From Actinoplanes philippinensis (lineage in GTDB: Bacteria > Actinomycetota > Actinomycetes > Mycobacteriales > Micromonosporaceae): a stretch of DNA of 64,000 bases. Positions 42,475 to 50,826 of this stretch are shown here, one piece after another. The notes under the pieces are model-generated. The model was not told where the DNA came from. It saw only the letters and a program-made list of their open reading frames with translations, and did not search any database. The translations under genes and the position numbers were made by a program. Each line of letters begins with the position of its first letter. The first letter of the stretch is position 1. The DNA lies in contig NZ_FONV01000005.1 of NCBI RefSeq assembly GCF_900113015.1, forward strand, positions 434,001 through 498,000, in the 5' to 3' direction.

Positions 42475-45400
42475 ATGTCCAGATTGTCCCGAAGAATCCT
42501 GGCCACGGTGGCGGTGACGAGCGTGGTCGCCGCGCTCGTCCACGCCCCCGCGGCACTGGCCGCCGGCCCGAACCTGGCAGCCGGCAAGACCTTCAGCGCC
42601 AGCAGCTTCACCGACGTCTACCCGGCCGGCAACGCCGGCGACGGCAACCCCAACACCTACTGGGAGAGCAACAACAACGCCTTCCCGCAGTGGCTGCAGG
42701 TCGACCTGGGCACGTCCACCCCGGTCAACCAGGCGGTCCTCAAACTGCCGCCGGCCACCGCCTGGAACACCCGCACCGAGACCCTGACGATCCAGGGCAG
42801 CACCGACGGCAACACGTTCAGCACCCTGAAGGCGAGCGCCGGCTACACCTTCAACCCGTCCTCCGGCAACACGGTGACCGTCGACTTCACCACCACGAGC
42901 GCGCGGTTCGTGCGGCTCAGTTTCACCGGCAACACCGCCTGGCCGGCCGGGCAGCTGTCCGAACTGGAGATCTACGGCCCGGTCAGCGGCGACAGCCAGG
43001 CCCCCAGCGCGCCGGGAGGTCTCGCCTACACCCAGCCGGCGAGCGGGCAGATCCGGCTCACCTGGAACGCGTCGACCGACAACGTGGGCGTGACCGGTTA
43101 CGACGTCTACGCGAACGGGGTTCTGCGTACCTCTCTCGGCACGGTGCTGACGTTCACCGACAGCCAGCCGGACTCGGCGACCGTCACCTACGCGGTGCGC
43201 GCCCGCGACGCGGCCGGGAACGTGTCCGCCGACAGCAACACGGTGACCCGTAACGGCACCCCGCAGACCGGCACGGACCTGGCGGCCGGCAAGCCGATCG
43301 AGGCGTCGTCGGTCGTCCACACCTTCGTGGCGGCGAACGCGAACGACGGTGACACCGGCACCTACTGGGAGGGCAGCGGGTACCCGGCGAACCTGACGGT
43401 GAAGCTGGGCGCGAACGCGAGCGTCTCCTCGGTGGTGGTCAAGCTGAACCCGTCGAGCGCGTGGGGCACCCGGCAGCAGACGTTCTCCGTCCTCGGGCGG
43501 GAGCAGTCGGGGTCCGCCTACACGACCATCGCGGGCTCCGCGGCGTACACCTTCAATCCCTCGACCGGCAACACGGTGACCGTGCCGGTCTCCGCGACCA
43601 CCGCGGACGTCCGGCTCTCCTTCACCGCGAACACCGGCGCGCCCAGCGGCCAGGTCGCGGAACTGCAGGTCATCGGTGCCGCGGCACCCAACCCGGACCT
43701 GACGATCACGTCGACCGCCTACGCACCGGCCGCACCGGTGGAGACGGACGCGATCACCGCGTCGGCCACGGTCCGCAACGCGGGCACCGCATCGTCGGCC
43801 GCCTCCAACGTCAACTTCTATCTGGGTACGGCCAAAGTCGGCACCGTGGCGGTGCCGGCCCTCACCGCCGGCCAGTCACAGACGGTGAGTACGAGCATCG
43901 GCGCCCGCGACGCCGGCAGCTACCAGCTGTCCGCGAAGGTCGACGAGGCCGGCGCGATCTTCGAGACCAACGAGGCGAACAACACCTGGACCCACCCGTC
44001 CGCGCTCGTCGTCACCCCGGTGAGCAGCGCCGACCTGGTCGCCTCGGCGGTCACGTGGAACCCGGGCACCCCCGCGGCCGGCAACGCTGTCGCGTTCTCG
44101 GTGACCCTGAAGAACCAGGGCTCCGCGGCGACGTCGTCCGGTGCGCACGGGGTCACGCTGACGATCCTCAACGGCTCGACGACGGTCCGCACCCTGACCG
44201 GCTCGTGGACCGGGACGCTCGCGGCCGGCGCCTCGACCGTGCTCAACCTGGGCTCGTGGACCGCGGTGAACGGCCGTTACACGGTCCGGACCGTGGTGGC
44301 GGCGGACTCCGCGGAGTTGCCCGTGAAGCAGGCCAACAACACCAGCGAGAAGCCGTTCTTCGTGGGTCGCGGCGCGAACCTGCCGTTCGACTTCTACGAG
44401 GCCGAGGACGGCCAGATCGGTGGCGGCGCGGCGGTCGTCGGCCCGAACCGGATCGTCGGCAACCTGGCCGGTGAGGCGTCCGGACGCAAGGCGGTCACGC
44501 TGAACCAGACCGGCTCGTACGTCCAGTGGACGACCCGGGCGGCAACGAACACCGTTGTCGCGCGTTTCTCCATCCCGGACGGCACGACCAGCTCGATCAA
44601 CGTGTACGTCAACGGGACGCTCACCAAGACGATGCCGCTGACCTCGAAGTACGCGTGGCTGTACGGCAGTGAGTCGTCACCGCAGAACTCCGGCAGCGGG
44701 CCGCGCCACATCTACGACGAAGCCAACATCATGTTGACTGGATCAATACCTGCCGGAAGTACAGTCAAGCTACAGAAGGATGCAGTCAACACGGGCAACA
44801 TCGCGATCGACTTCATCAACCTGGAGCAGGTCGCCCCGATCGCCAACCCGGACGCCTCGAAGTACGTCGTTCCGAACGGCTTCGACCAGCAGTCGGTGCA
44901 GGCGGCTCTGGACGCGGCCCGTCAGGACACGTCCAAGCTGGGCGTCTACCTGCCGGCCGGCGACTACCAGACGAGCAACAAGTTCCAGGTGTACGGCCGG
45001 TCCGTCAAGGTCGTCGGCGCCGGACCGTGGTACACCCGCTTCTACACGCCGTCCACCCAGAGCGAGACGGACGCCGGCTTCCGGGCCGACGCGACGGCCA
45101 ACGGGTCGACGTTCGCGGACTTCGCGTTCTTCGGCAACTACACGATCCGCATCGACGGGCCGGGCAAGGTCTTCGACCTCTCCAACGTCTCCAACATCAC
45201 GATCGACAACATCTGGACCGAACACGTGGTCTGCCTGTACTGGGGCGCGAACACCGACAACATGGTGATCAAGAACTCGCGGATCCGGAACACGTTCGCC
45301 GACGGGGTCAACATGACCAACGGCTCGACCGGCAACCTGGTCGACAACAACGAGGCCCGGGCCACCGGCGACGACAGCTTCGCGCTGTTCTCGGCGATCG

Positions 45401-46020
45401 ACGCGGGCGGCTCCGACGAGATCAACAACACCTACTCGAACCTCACGTCGATCCTGACGTGGCGGGCGGCGGGCATCGCGGTCTACGGCGGTTACGCGAA
45501 CACGTTCAAGAACATCTACATCGCGGACACCCTGGTCTACTCGGGCATCACGATCAGCTCGCTGGACTTCGGGTACCCGATGAACGGGTTCGGGGCGAGC
45601 CCGCCGACCGTGTTCGACAACATCTCGATCGTCCGGGCCGGCGGCCACTTCTGGGGCGCACAGGTCTTCCCGGCGATCTGGCTGTTCAGCGCGTCGAAGG
45701 TGTTCCAGGGCATCCGGGTCAGCAACGTGGACATCGTCGACCCCACGTACTCCGGGATCATGTTCCAGACCCAGTACAGCAACGGCCGGCCGGTGAACCC
45801 GATCACGGACACGATCTTCACCAACGTCACCATCACCGGGGCGCAGAAGAGCGGTGACGAGTACGACGCCAAGTCCGGATACGGGATCTGGGCCAACCCG
45901 CTGCCGGAAGCCGACCAGGGTCCCGCCGTCGGCTCGGCCACCTTCACCAACCTGCAGATGAGCAACAACTACCGGGACATCGAGAACCCGACCACCACGT
46001 TCACCATCACGCGCAACTAG
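42475..46020 (+). CDS. Secreted multidomain alpha-1,3-glucanase/mycodextranase, GH87
   Basis: The product has 1181 residues: signal peptide (1-30), F5/8-type discoidin CBM (about 33-168), fibronectin III (about 178-262), second discoidin CBM (about 265-402), two CARDB-like beta domains (about 405-625), CBM6/35-like domain (about 640-785) and a C-terminal beta-helix (about 795-1181). The helix has the GH87 catalytic set: Asp943 in FADGVN and Asp966/Asp967 in ATGDDSFA. The 23-residue spacing equals that reported for a characterised GH87 alpha-1,3-glucanase. The substrate is alpha-1,3- or mixed alpha-1,3/1,4-glucan, as in fungal walls or nigeran. It is downstream of the importer and glucosidase. 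Confidence 0.9.
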   Translation: MSRLSRRILATVAVTSVVAALVHAPAALAAGPNLAAGKTFSASSFTDVYPAGNAGDGNPNTYWESNNNAFPQWLQVDLGTSTPVNQAVLKLPPATAWNTRTETLTIQGSTDGNTFSTLKASAGYTFNPSSGNTVTVDFTTTSARFVRLSFTGNTAWPAGQLSELEIYGPVSGDSQAPSAPGGLAYTQPASGQIRLTWNASTDNVGVTGYDVYANGVLRTSLGTVLTFTDSQPDSATVTYAVRARDAAGNVSADSNTVTRNGTPQTGTDLAAGKPIEASSVVHTFVAANANDGDTGTYWEGSGYPANLTVKLGANASVSSVVVKLNPSSAWGTRQQTFSVLGREQSGSAYTTIAGSAAYTFNPSTGNTVTVPVSATTADVRLSFTANTGAPSGQVAELQVIGAAAPNPDLTITSTAYAPAAPVETDAITASATVRNAGTASSAASNVNFYLGTAKVGTVAVPALTAGQSQTVSTSIGARDAGSYQLSAKVDEAGAIFETNEANNTWTHPSALVVTPVSSADLVASAVTWNPGTPAAGNAVAFSVTLKNQGSAATSSGAHGVTLTILNGSTTVRTLTGSWTGTLAAGASTVLNLGSWTAVNGRYTVRTVVAADSAELPVKQANNTSEKPFFVGRGANLPFDFYEAEDGQIGGGAAVVGPNRIVGNLAGEASGRKAVTLNQTGSYVQWTTRAATNTVVARFSIPDGTTSSINVYVNGTLTKTMPLTSKYAWLYGSESSPQNSGSGPRHIYDEANIMLTGSIPAGSTVKLQKDAVNTGNIAIDFINLEQVAPIANPDASKYVVPNGFDQQSVQAALDAARQDTSKLGVYLPAGDYQTSNKFQVYGRSVKVVGAGPWYTRFYTPSTQSETDAGFRADATANGSTFADFAFFGNYTIRIDGPGKVFDLSNVSNITIDNIWTEHVVCLYWGANTDNMVIKNSRIRNTFADGVNMTNGSTGNLVDNNEARATGDDSFALFSAIDAGGSDEINNTYSNLTSILTWRAAGIAVYGGYANTFKNIYIADTLVYSGITISSLDFGYPMNGFGASPPTVFDNISIVRAGGHFWGAQVFPAIWLFSASKVFQGIRVSNVDIVDPTYSGIMFQTQYSNGRPVNPITDTIFTNVTITGAQKSGDEYDAKSGYGIWANPLPEADQGPAVGSATFTNLQMSNNYRDIENPTTTFTITRN

Positions 46021-46030
46021 TCGCCCGGAG

Positions 46031-46068
46031 CGAGCGTGCCCGCGCCGTCCGTGGCGCGGGCACGCTCG
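46031..46068 (+). terminator. Strong terminator after GH87
   Basis: A perfect 16-bp inverted repeat (46031-46046 with 46053-46068, 6-nt loop) begins 11 bp after the GH87 stop. It ends the alpha-glucan locus. Confidence 0.88.
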
Positions 46069-46172
46069 TACGATCCCGCGGCGGTCACGGGCCTGCTCAG
46101 ACCGGGCCAGTTCGCCGCCCTCCCCCGTGAGGTGCGACAGAGGCGGTTGTCCGGTGGGCATACCGTCGGGAT

Positions 46173-46913
46173 ATGCAGCCCGATCCACGAGTCGCGCCCG
46201 GATGGCAACGTGAGACCCCGCCGGTGACCGGGTGGTGGTTTCTGGTGCCGCTGTTCACCTGTGGTTACGGCACGCCGGTGATGGTCCTGATCGCGGCCGC
46301 CCGACTGCGCTCCAGCCTGCACACGATCCTCGGCGTCGGCTATGTCGCCGTGATCGCGAGCCTCATCCTGGCCCGGATGATCGCGTCGCCCGGCTACGCG
46401 TCCGACGACGAGAACGCGGTGGTCGGCCTCGTCTCCCTGGTCCTGTGGATCGCCGGGACGATCCACGTGGCCGCGCTGCAGATGCGGGTCCGGGAACGCT
46501 GGTTCCGCACCGCCGCCCGATATCAGATCCCCTCCTATCCACCGCCGCCCTGGCAGCACGGCACCGGCGTGGACCCGGCCCTGGCCGCGGCGCAGTGGCG
46601 GGCCGCCCGCCGCCAGGAGGCCCGCGAGTTGCAGGCCAGCCGGCCGGCGATGGCGAACGAACTGATGATCGGCCGGCCGGATCTGCCCGGCCGGGAGTAC
46701 GACGACGGCGGCCTGGTCGACGTCAACCACGTCCCCGCCGACTGGCTGGTCCGCTACCTCACCATCGACCGCGACCTGGCCGACCGGATCGTCGAAGCCC
46801 GCGACCTGCACAACGGGTTCACCTCAGCCGAGGAACTGGTCGTCTACTGCGAGGGCTTGACCCCGGCCAAGCTGGACCTGTTCCGCGATCGCCTGGTCTT
46901 CGTGCCCCGCTGA
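46173..46913 (+). CDS. Membrane protein with C-terminal helix-hairpin-helix
   Basis: The product has 246 residues. Two or three hydrophobic helices lie in residues 18-110 (VTGWWFLVPLFTCGYG, LGVGYVAVIASLILARMIA, LVSLVLWIAGTIHVAAL). The C-terminal 60 residues hold a ComEA-like helix-hairpin-helix (VDVNHVPADWLVRYLTIDRD, then FTSAEELVVYCEGLTPAKLD), which usually binds DNA non-specifically or mediates protein contacts. Function unknown. The following 410-bp spacer is repeat-rich. Confidence 0.8.
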   Translation: MQPDPRVAPGWQRETPPVTGWWFLVPLFTCGYGTPVMVLIAAARLRSSLHTILGVGYVAVIASLILARMIASPGYASDDENAVVGLVSLVLWIAGTIHVAALQMRVRERWFRTAARYQIPSYPPPPWQHGTGVDPALAAAQWRAARRQEARELQASRPAMANELMIGRPDLPGREYDDGGLVDVNHVPADWLVRYLTIDRDLADRIVEARDLHNGFTSAEELVVYCEGLTPAKLDLFRDRLVFVPR

Positions 46914-47007
46914 CAGCCCGGAGACGCGGAGCCGGTCCACCATCTCCGGGTACCTTCCCTGCCCCGACCGATCCGGATCAGTTCCGCGACGTGGTTTCCC
47001 GCGCCCG

Positions 47008-47216
47008 CTCACCCTGCCCCGGCCAGCCGGGCCGCACGCGACCACACGCCGCCCCCGCCCGCTCACCCTGCCCCGGCCAGCCGGGCCGACCCACGACCGA
47101 CTCCTCGACACGCCGCCCACGCCCCCTCACCCCGCCCCGGCCAGCCGGGCCGACCCGCAGCCGGCTCCTCGACACGCCGCCCACGCCCCCTCACCCTGCC
47201 CCGGCCAGCCGGGCCG
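47008..47216. repeat. REP-like repeat family, four copies
   Basis: A 27-bp core starting CTCACCCTGCCCCGGCC recurs at 47008, 47062, 47126 and 47190, the last two 64 bp apart with near-identical intervening sequence. The core contains CCCGG/CCGGG arms and can form a small hairpin. The array occupies most of the gene-free 46914-47323 region; I see no gene there. Confidence 0.85.
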
Positions 47217-47323
47217 ACCCGCAGCCAGCTCCTCGGCACGCCGTCCGCGTTCCGCAACGCCCTGGCGGCGGGAGCGGCGCCATCGTTGACGCGGCGCCCC
47301 GCCGGCCGCCTGGGTGCCCGGCG

Positions 47324-48367
47324 TCATGGCGGACCGTTCTCGGTCTGCAGGAGGGTCAGCACCCGGGCCGCGTGGCGTAGGTGGTGTGCCTCCTCGGGGG
47401 CCGCCTGCTCCTGGGCCGCGGCCTGCCACGACCGTCGGCCCAGGATGCTCCGGAAGCGCCGGATCAGGCGGGCATGCTGCTCCGGAGTGCGGCCGATCTG
47501 CTCCGGGGCCCGTGTCGTCAGGTGCTCGCCGAGGCAGGCGGCCCGTCGGTAGCGCTCCAAGGTCGGCGCCATCCGGCCCAGGTGGCCGGCGTAGGCGGTG
47601 AGGACCGGGCCGGCCGCCGGATAGGAACCCAGGTCGGAGCCCATACCGCTGCCGAAGGTCATCACGGTCAGCAATCGGCCGGTGTGGTCGACCAGTTCCT
47701 CGTCCGGATCGGGCACGGTGATCGCCTCGTGCAGGCTCGCCACGATGGCGACCCGCCGGGCGAAGTAGCCGTTGAGATAGTCGCCGTCGCTGGCGTGCCG
47801 CAGCAGGAACGCGCGCACGGGGGCGAGGGTGGCGACCTCGCACAGCGCCTCGACGTAGTAGGCCCGCGCCCAGCCGTGCGCGTCCCCCGCCAGGCGGATC
47901 AGCGGCGTCATGTCGGGGGTCCGGCGCCTGATGGCACGGGCGGCGAGTGGGGCGAAACGGTCGCCCAGCCTGCCCATGGTCTCGATGTCCGGCAGATCCG
48001 CCGGGTCGGTGTCCTCGGCCAGCAGCGCCAGGCCGAGAGTGGCCGAGCACTCGTGGACGCTGTTGCGGATCAACCAGCGGCCGGCCTCCCGGACCCGGTT
48101 CGGATCGGCGTGTGACGCGGCGGCGGCGAGATGCACATTGTGGTGGATCGGCACGTCGACGTCATGGAAGGCGTCCAGCAGTTCGTCGGGCCGGGCCGCC
48201 GGCCGCGCGAAGTAGGCGTCCAGTCGGGCAGCCGCGGCGGCACCGTGGCGACGCAGGTCCTTCGGTGAACGGGTGACACAGCGGAAGCCGCGATACTCGA
48301 TCGCCCGGGACTCGCCGGGCGGGCTCTGGTCGAGGGCGAACGCGAACAGCGTCCGGCGGGCGCTCAC
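47324..48367 (-). CDS. Hypothetical protein
   Basis: The product has 347 residues from GTG 48367. It is soluble and mostly helical, rich in Arg, Ala and His. An N-terminal aromatic segment (LFAFALDQSPPGESRAIEYRG) is followed by regular helix pairs containing paired His (VPIHHNVHLAAAAS) and the SVHECSATLGLALL stretch. The pattern hints at a HEAT-like or armadillo-like scaffold, but I do not recognise a family. It is coupled by GTGA to a very short ORF upstream. It stands alone between two repeat arrays. Confidence 0.7.
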   Translation of the reverse strand: MSARRTLFAFALDQSPPGESRAIEYRGFRCVTRSPKDLRRHGAAAAARLDAYFARPAARPDELLDAFHDVDVPIHHNVHLAAAASHADPNRVREAGRWLIRNSVHECSATLGLALLAEDTDPADLPDIETMGRLGDRFAPLAARAIRRRTPDMTPLIRLAGDAHGWARAYYVEALCEVATLAPVRAFLLRHASDGDYLNGYFARRVAIVASLHEAITVPDPDEELVDHTGRLLTVMTFGSGMGSDLGSYPAAGPVLTAYAGHLGRMAPTLERYRRAACLGEHLTTRAPEQIGRTPEQHARLIRRFRSILGRRSWQAAAQEQAAPEEAHHLRHAARVLTLLQTENGPP

Positions 48368-48399
48368 CAGGCGGGGTGGAACTCGATTCCGTCACTCAT
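48364..48399 (-). CDS. Possible 11-residue leader ORF
   Basis: ATG 48399 opens an 11-codon frame (MSDGIEFHPAW) whose TGA overlaps the GTG of the hypothetical protein at 48367. The overlap would allow coupled translation. There is no clear ribosome site, so it may be chance. Confidence 0.2.
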   Translation of the reverse strand: MSDGIEFHPAW

Positions 48400-48473
48400 G
48401 CCAGGCAGCATGTCACATCCGCGTGCCGTGGACGGCCCGGCGCCCGGAACAGATCCGGACGCCGGGCGATGGA

Positions 48474-48597
48474 TTGACGGGTTGACTGGGTTGACGGGTT
48501 GACTGGGTTGACCAGGTTGACCAGGTTGACCGGGTTGACCGGGTTGACTGGGTTGACCGGGTTGACTGGGTTGACCGGGTTGACTGGGTTGACTGGA
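48474..48597. repeat. 9-bp TTGAC repeat array, fourteen copies
   Basis: TTGAC occurs 14 times, first at 48474 and 48482, then every 9 bp to 48589, with units of the type GGTTGACYG. It ends just before the stop of the SulP/carbonic anhydrase gene (48604). It translates as a low-complexity Leu-Thr-Gly string on the plus strand, an artefact of the period. Confidence 0.92.
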
Positions 48598-48603
48598 GTG
48601 GCG

Positions 48604-50730
48604 TCAGGCGGCCGGCTGGATGGCGACCGGGTGTGCCTGGCCCACGATCGGGTCCACCTCGTACATGCGGGCCTCGGCCAGGTCGAAGTACATGCCGGTC
48701 AAGCGCAGCAGACCCGCCACCTCGGCGTTACGGACGGCTGGATAGCTGCGCAGATTGCTGAGCTGCTGCATCACGTTCTCGGTGCAGCAGCGTTCCTCGT
48801 CGGCCGGGTTGCTGAACCGTACGCCGGATTGATCCAGCCAGTCCCCCAGCGCCGATCCCGGCCGTGCCGCGTCACTCATCAACGCACGCACCGCCCCGCA
48901 GCCGGAGTGGCCGCAGACCGTGATGGTGGTGACACCGAGGATGTCGACGGCGTACTCGACGGCCGCGCCGACCGAGGTGTCGCCGCCAGTGTGGGGCGGG
49001 ACGATGTTGCCGATGTTGCGGACGCAGAACAGGTCACCCGGACCACTCGCGGTGATCAGGTTCGGGACCACCCGCGAGTCCGCGCAGGTGATGAAGAGCT
49101 GCTGCGGCCGCTGCCCGTCCCGGGCCAGGTCGGCGAGTTGCGGGCGGACCATCGGGGCGACCGTCCGTTCGAACTCGGCGATGCCCGCCTCCATGGCGCC
49201 GCGCCGCTGCTGGTCCATGTCCTGCCAGCGCGACCACGAGCCGACCAGCCGCGGGGTGCGTTTGCCGTCCCCGAGCCGGCCCGAGGTGGCCTGGTGGAAC
49301 CAGGAGTCGTGCACCTCACGTACGGTGACCGAGCCGCCTGATCGTTCGTGCCCGGACCGCCAGTCGCGGATCGTCTCGAACGCCCCGTGGTCGAGATAGT
49401 CCAGGTGCAACTCGATGTCGACGTCAGCGCCGGCCGGCAGTGCGCCCAGCTCCCGGCTGAGCCGGGCCGACTCGACGAACGACAGGGTGCCGTGGATGGT
49501 GACGAGCCACTGCCCGGGCGCGCGTTCGACCCGGCGGATCTCCGAGCGGGTGAGCCGCCAGAGGATCAGCACGGCCGCGCAGATCATGCCGAGCGCCACG
49601 CCGGTGAGCAGGTCGGTGAAGACCACGCCGAGGGCGGTGAGCAGGTAGGTGGGCAGTTCTCGGTGCCGGGCGTAGGTGCGGATCTGGCCGAGGTCGACCA
49701 GCCGCAACCCGACGACGATGAGCACGGCTGCCAGCACCGCCATCGGGATGGTCTCCAGCAGGTCGGCGAAGAGGAGCACGAACGCCGCGATCCAGAGGCC
49801 GTGCATGATCGCCGAGGCACGGGTACGGGCGCCGGCCGCCACGTTCGTGGAGCTGCGCACGATCACACCGGTCACCGGCAGGCCGCCGAGCAGCCCGGAG
49901 GCGGTGTTGGCGACGCCCTGGCCGACCAGTTCACGGTTGAGGTCGGCTCGTGGGCCGTCGTGCAGCCGGTCGACGGCGACCGCGGAGAGCAGGGATTCGA
50001 CGCTGGCGACGATCGCGATGGTCAGCACCGCGACGGTGATCTCGCGCAGCGGGGCGTCCGGCCAGGCCGGGCGGATCAGGCCGGTCAGCGGCTCGTCGGG
50101 CAGGCTGACCCGCTCCACGTCGGCGTTCATGGCGGCGGCGAGCGCGGTCATCGACACCACGGCGACCAGAGCGGCGGGCAGCAGGGAGAAGCGGACCAGG
50201 CGCGGCCAGAGCACCAGGATCGCCACGGTCAGGACACCGAGCAGGGCGGCCGCGCCGTGGTGGTCGAGCATCTGGCCGGGCAGGTCGATCAGGTTCTGCC
50301 AGGCCGAACTCTGCGGCGCGCCGCCGAGCATCACGTGGATCTGGCTGAGCGCGATGACCAGGCCGATGCCGGCGAGCATGCCGTGCACGACGGCCGGGGA
50401 CAGGGCCAGGGCGGCGCGGCCCAGGCGGGAGGCGCCGAGAGCGATCTGGACGAGGCCGGCGACGGCGACGATGGCCGCCGTGCCGGCGAAACCGAAGTCG
50501 GCGACGGTGCCGGCGACGATCACGGTGAGGCCGGCGGCGGGGCCGCTGACCTGTAACGGGGCGCCGCCGAGGGCGCCCGCGACGACGCCGCCGACCACGG
50601 CGGCGACCAATCCTGCGAGTAGGGGCGCACCCGAGGCCGCGGCGATGCCGAGGGACAACGGGATGGCGATCAGGAACACGACGATGGACGCCGGCAAGTC
50701 CCGGCGCAAGAACTGCGTCAAGTCGGACAT
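48604..50730 (-). CDS. SulP transporter fused to beta-carbonic anhydrase
   Basis: The product has 708 residues from ATG 50730. Residues 1 to about 400 are a SulP/SLC26-type membrane domain (RRDLPASIVVFLIAIPLSLG, SGPAAGLTVIVAG), followed by a STAS-like segment (HGTLSFVESARLSRELGALP). From about residue 510 there is a complete beta-carbonic anhydrase: zinc Cys in FITCADSRVVPN, then VCGHSGCGAV with the second Cys and His. The fusion probably couples bicarbonate transport with CO2 hydration. It is a known architecture. A 9-bp repeat array adjoins its 3' end. Confidence 0.93.
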   Translation of the reverse strand: MSDLTQFLRRDLPASIVVFLIAIPLSLGIAAASGAPLLAGLVAAVVGGVVAGALGGAPLQVSGPAAGLTVIVAGTVADFGFAGTAAIVAVAGLVQIALGASRLGRAALALSPAVVHGMLAGIGLVIALSQIHVMLGGAPQSSAWQNLIDLPGQMLDHHGAAALLGVLTVAILVLWPRLVRFSLLPAALVAVVSMTALAAAMNADVERVSLPDEPLTGLIRPAWPDAPLREITVAVLTIAIVASVESLLSAVAVDRLHDGPRADLNRELVGQGVANTASGLLGGLPVTGVIVRSSTNVAAGARTRASAIMHGLWIAAFVLLFADLLETIPMAVLAAVLIVVGLRLVDLGQIRTYARHRELPTYLLTALGVVFTDLLTGVALGMICAAVLILWRLTRSEIRRVERAPGQWLVTIHGTLSFVESARLSRELGALPAGADVDIELHLDYLDHGAFETIRDWRSGHERSGGSVTVREVHDSWFHQATSGRLGDGKRTPRLVGSWSRWQDMDQQRRGAMEAGIAEFERTVAPMVRPQLADLARDGQRPQQLFITCADSRVVPNLITASGPGDLFCVRNIGNIVPPHTGGDTSVGAAVEYAVDILGVTTITVCGHSGCGAVRALMSDAARPGSALGDWLDQSGVRFSNPADEERCCTENVMQQLSNLRSYPAVRNAEVAGLLRLTGMYFDLAEARMYEVDPIVGQAHPVAIQPAA

Positions 50731-50826
50731 TTCGGCAATGTACCCAATGATGGTTAACGGGTCATTACGTAAACGCCCCTTACAGAAAACCCACAGGAAG
50801 TGCGAAAACCCCAGCAAAGACCACGA

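Noticed and set aside
47127-47323. Coding extension of the hypothetical protein into the REP-like repeats
   Set aside because: A different frame reads through the repeats as Gly/Arg/Pro strings; the real gene ends at 47324.
48499-49341. Plus-strand frame beginning with Leu-Thr-Gly repeats
   Set aside because: It is created by the 9-bp array and then runs antisense to the carbonic anhydrase domain.
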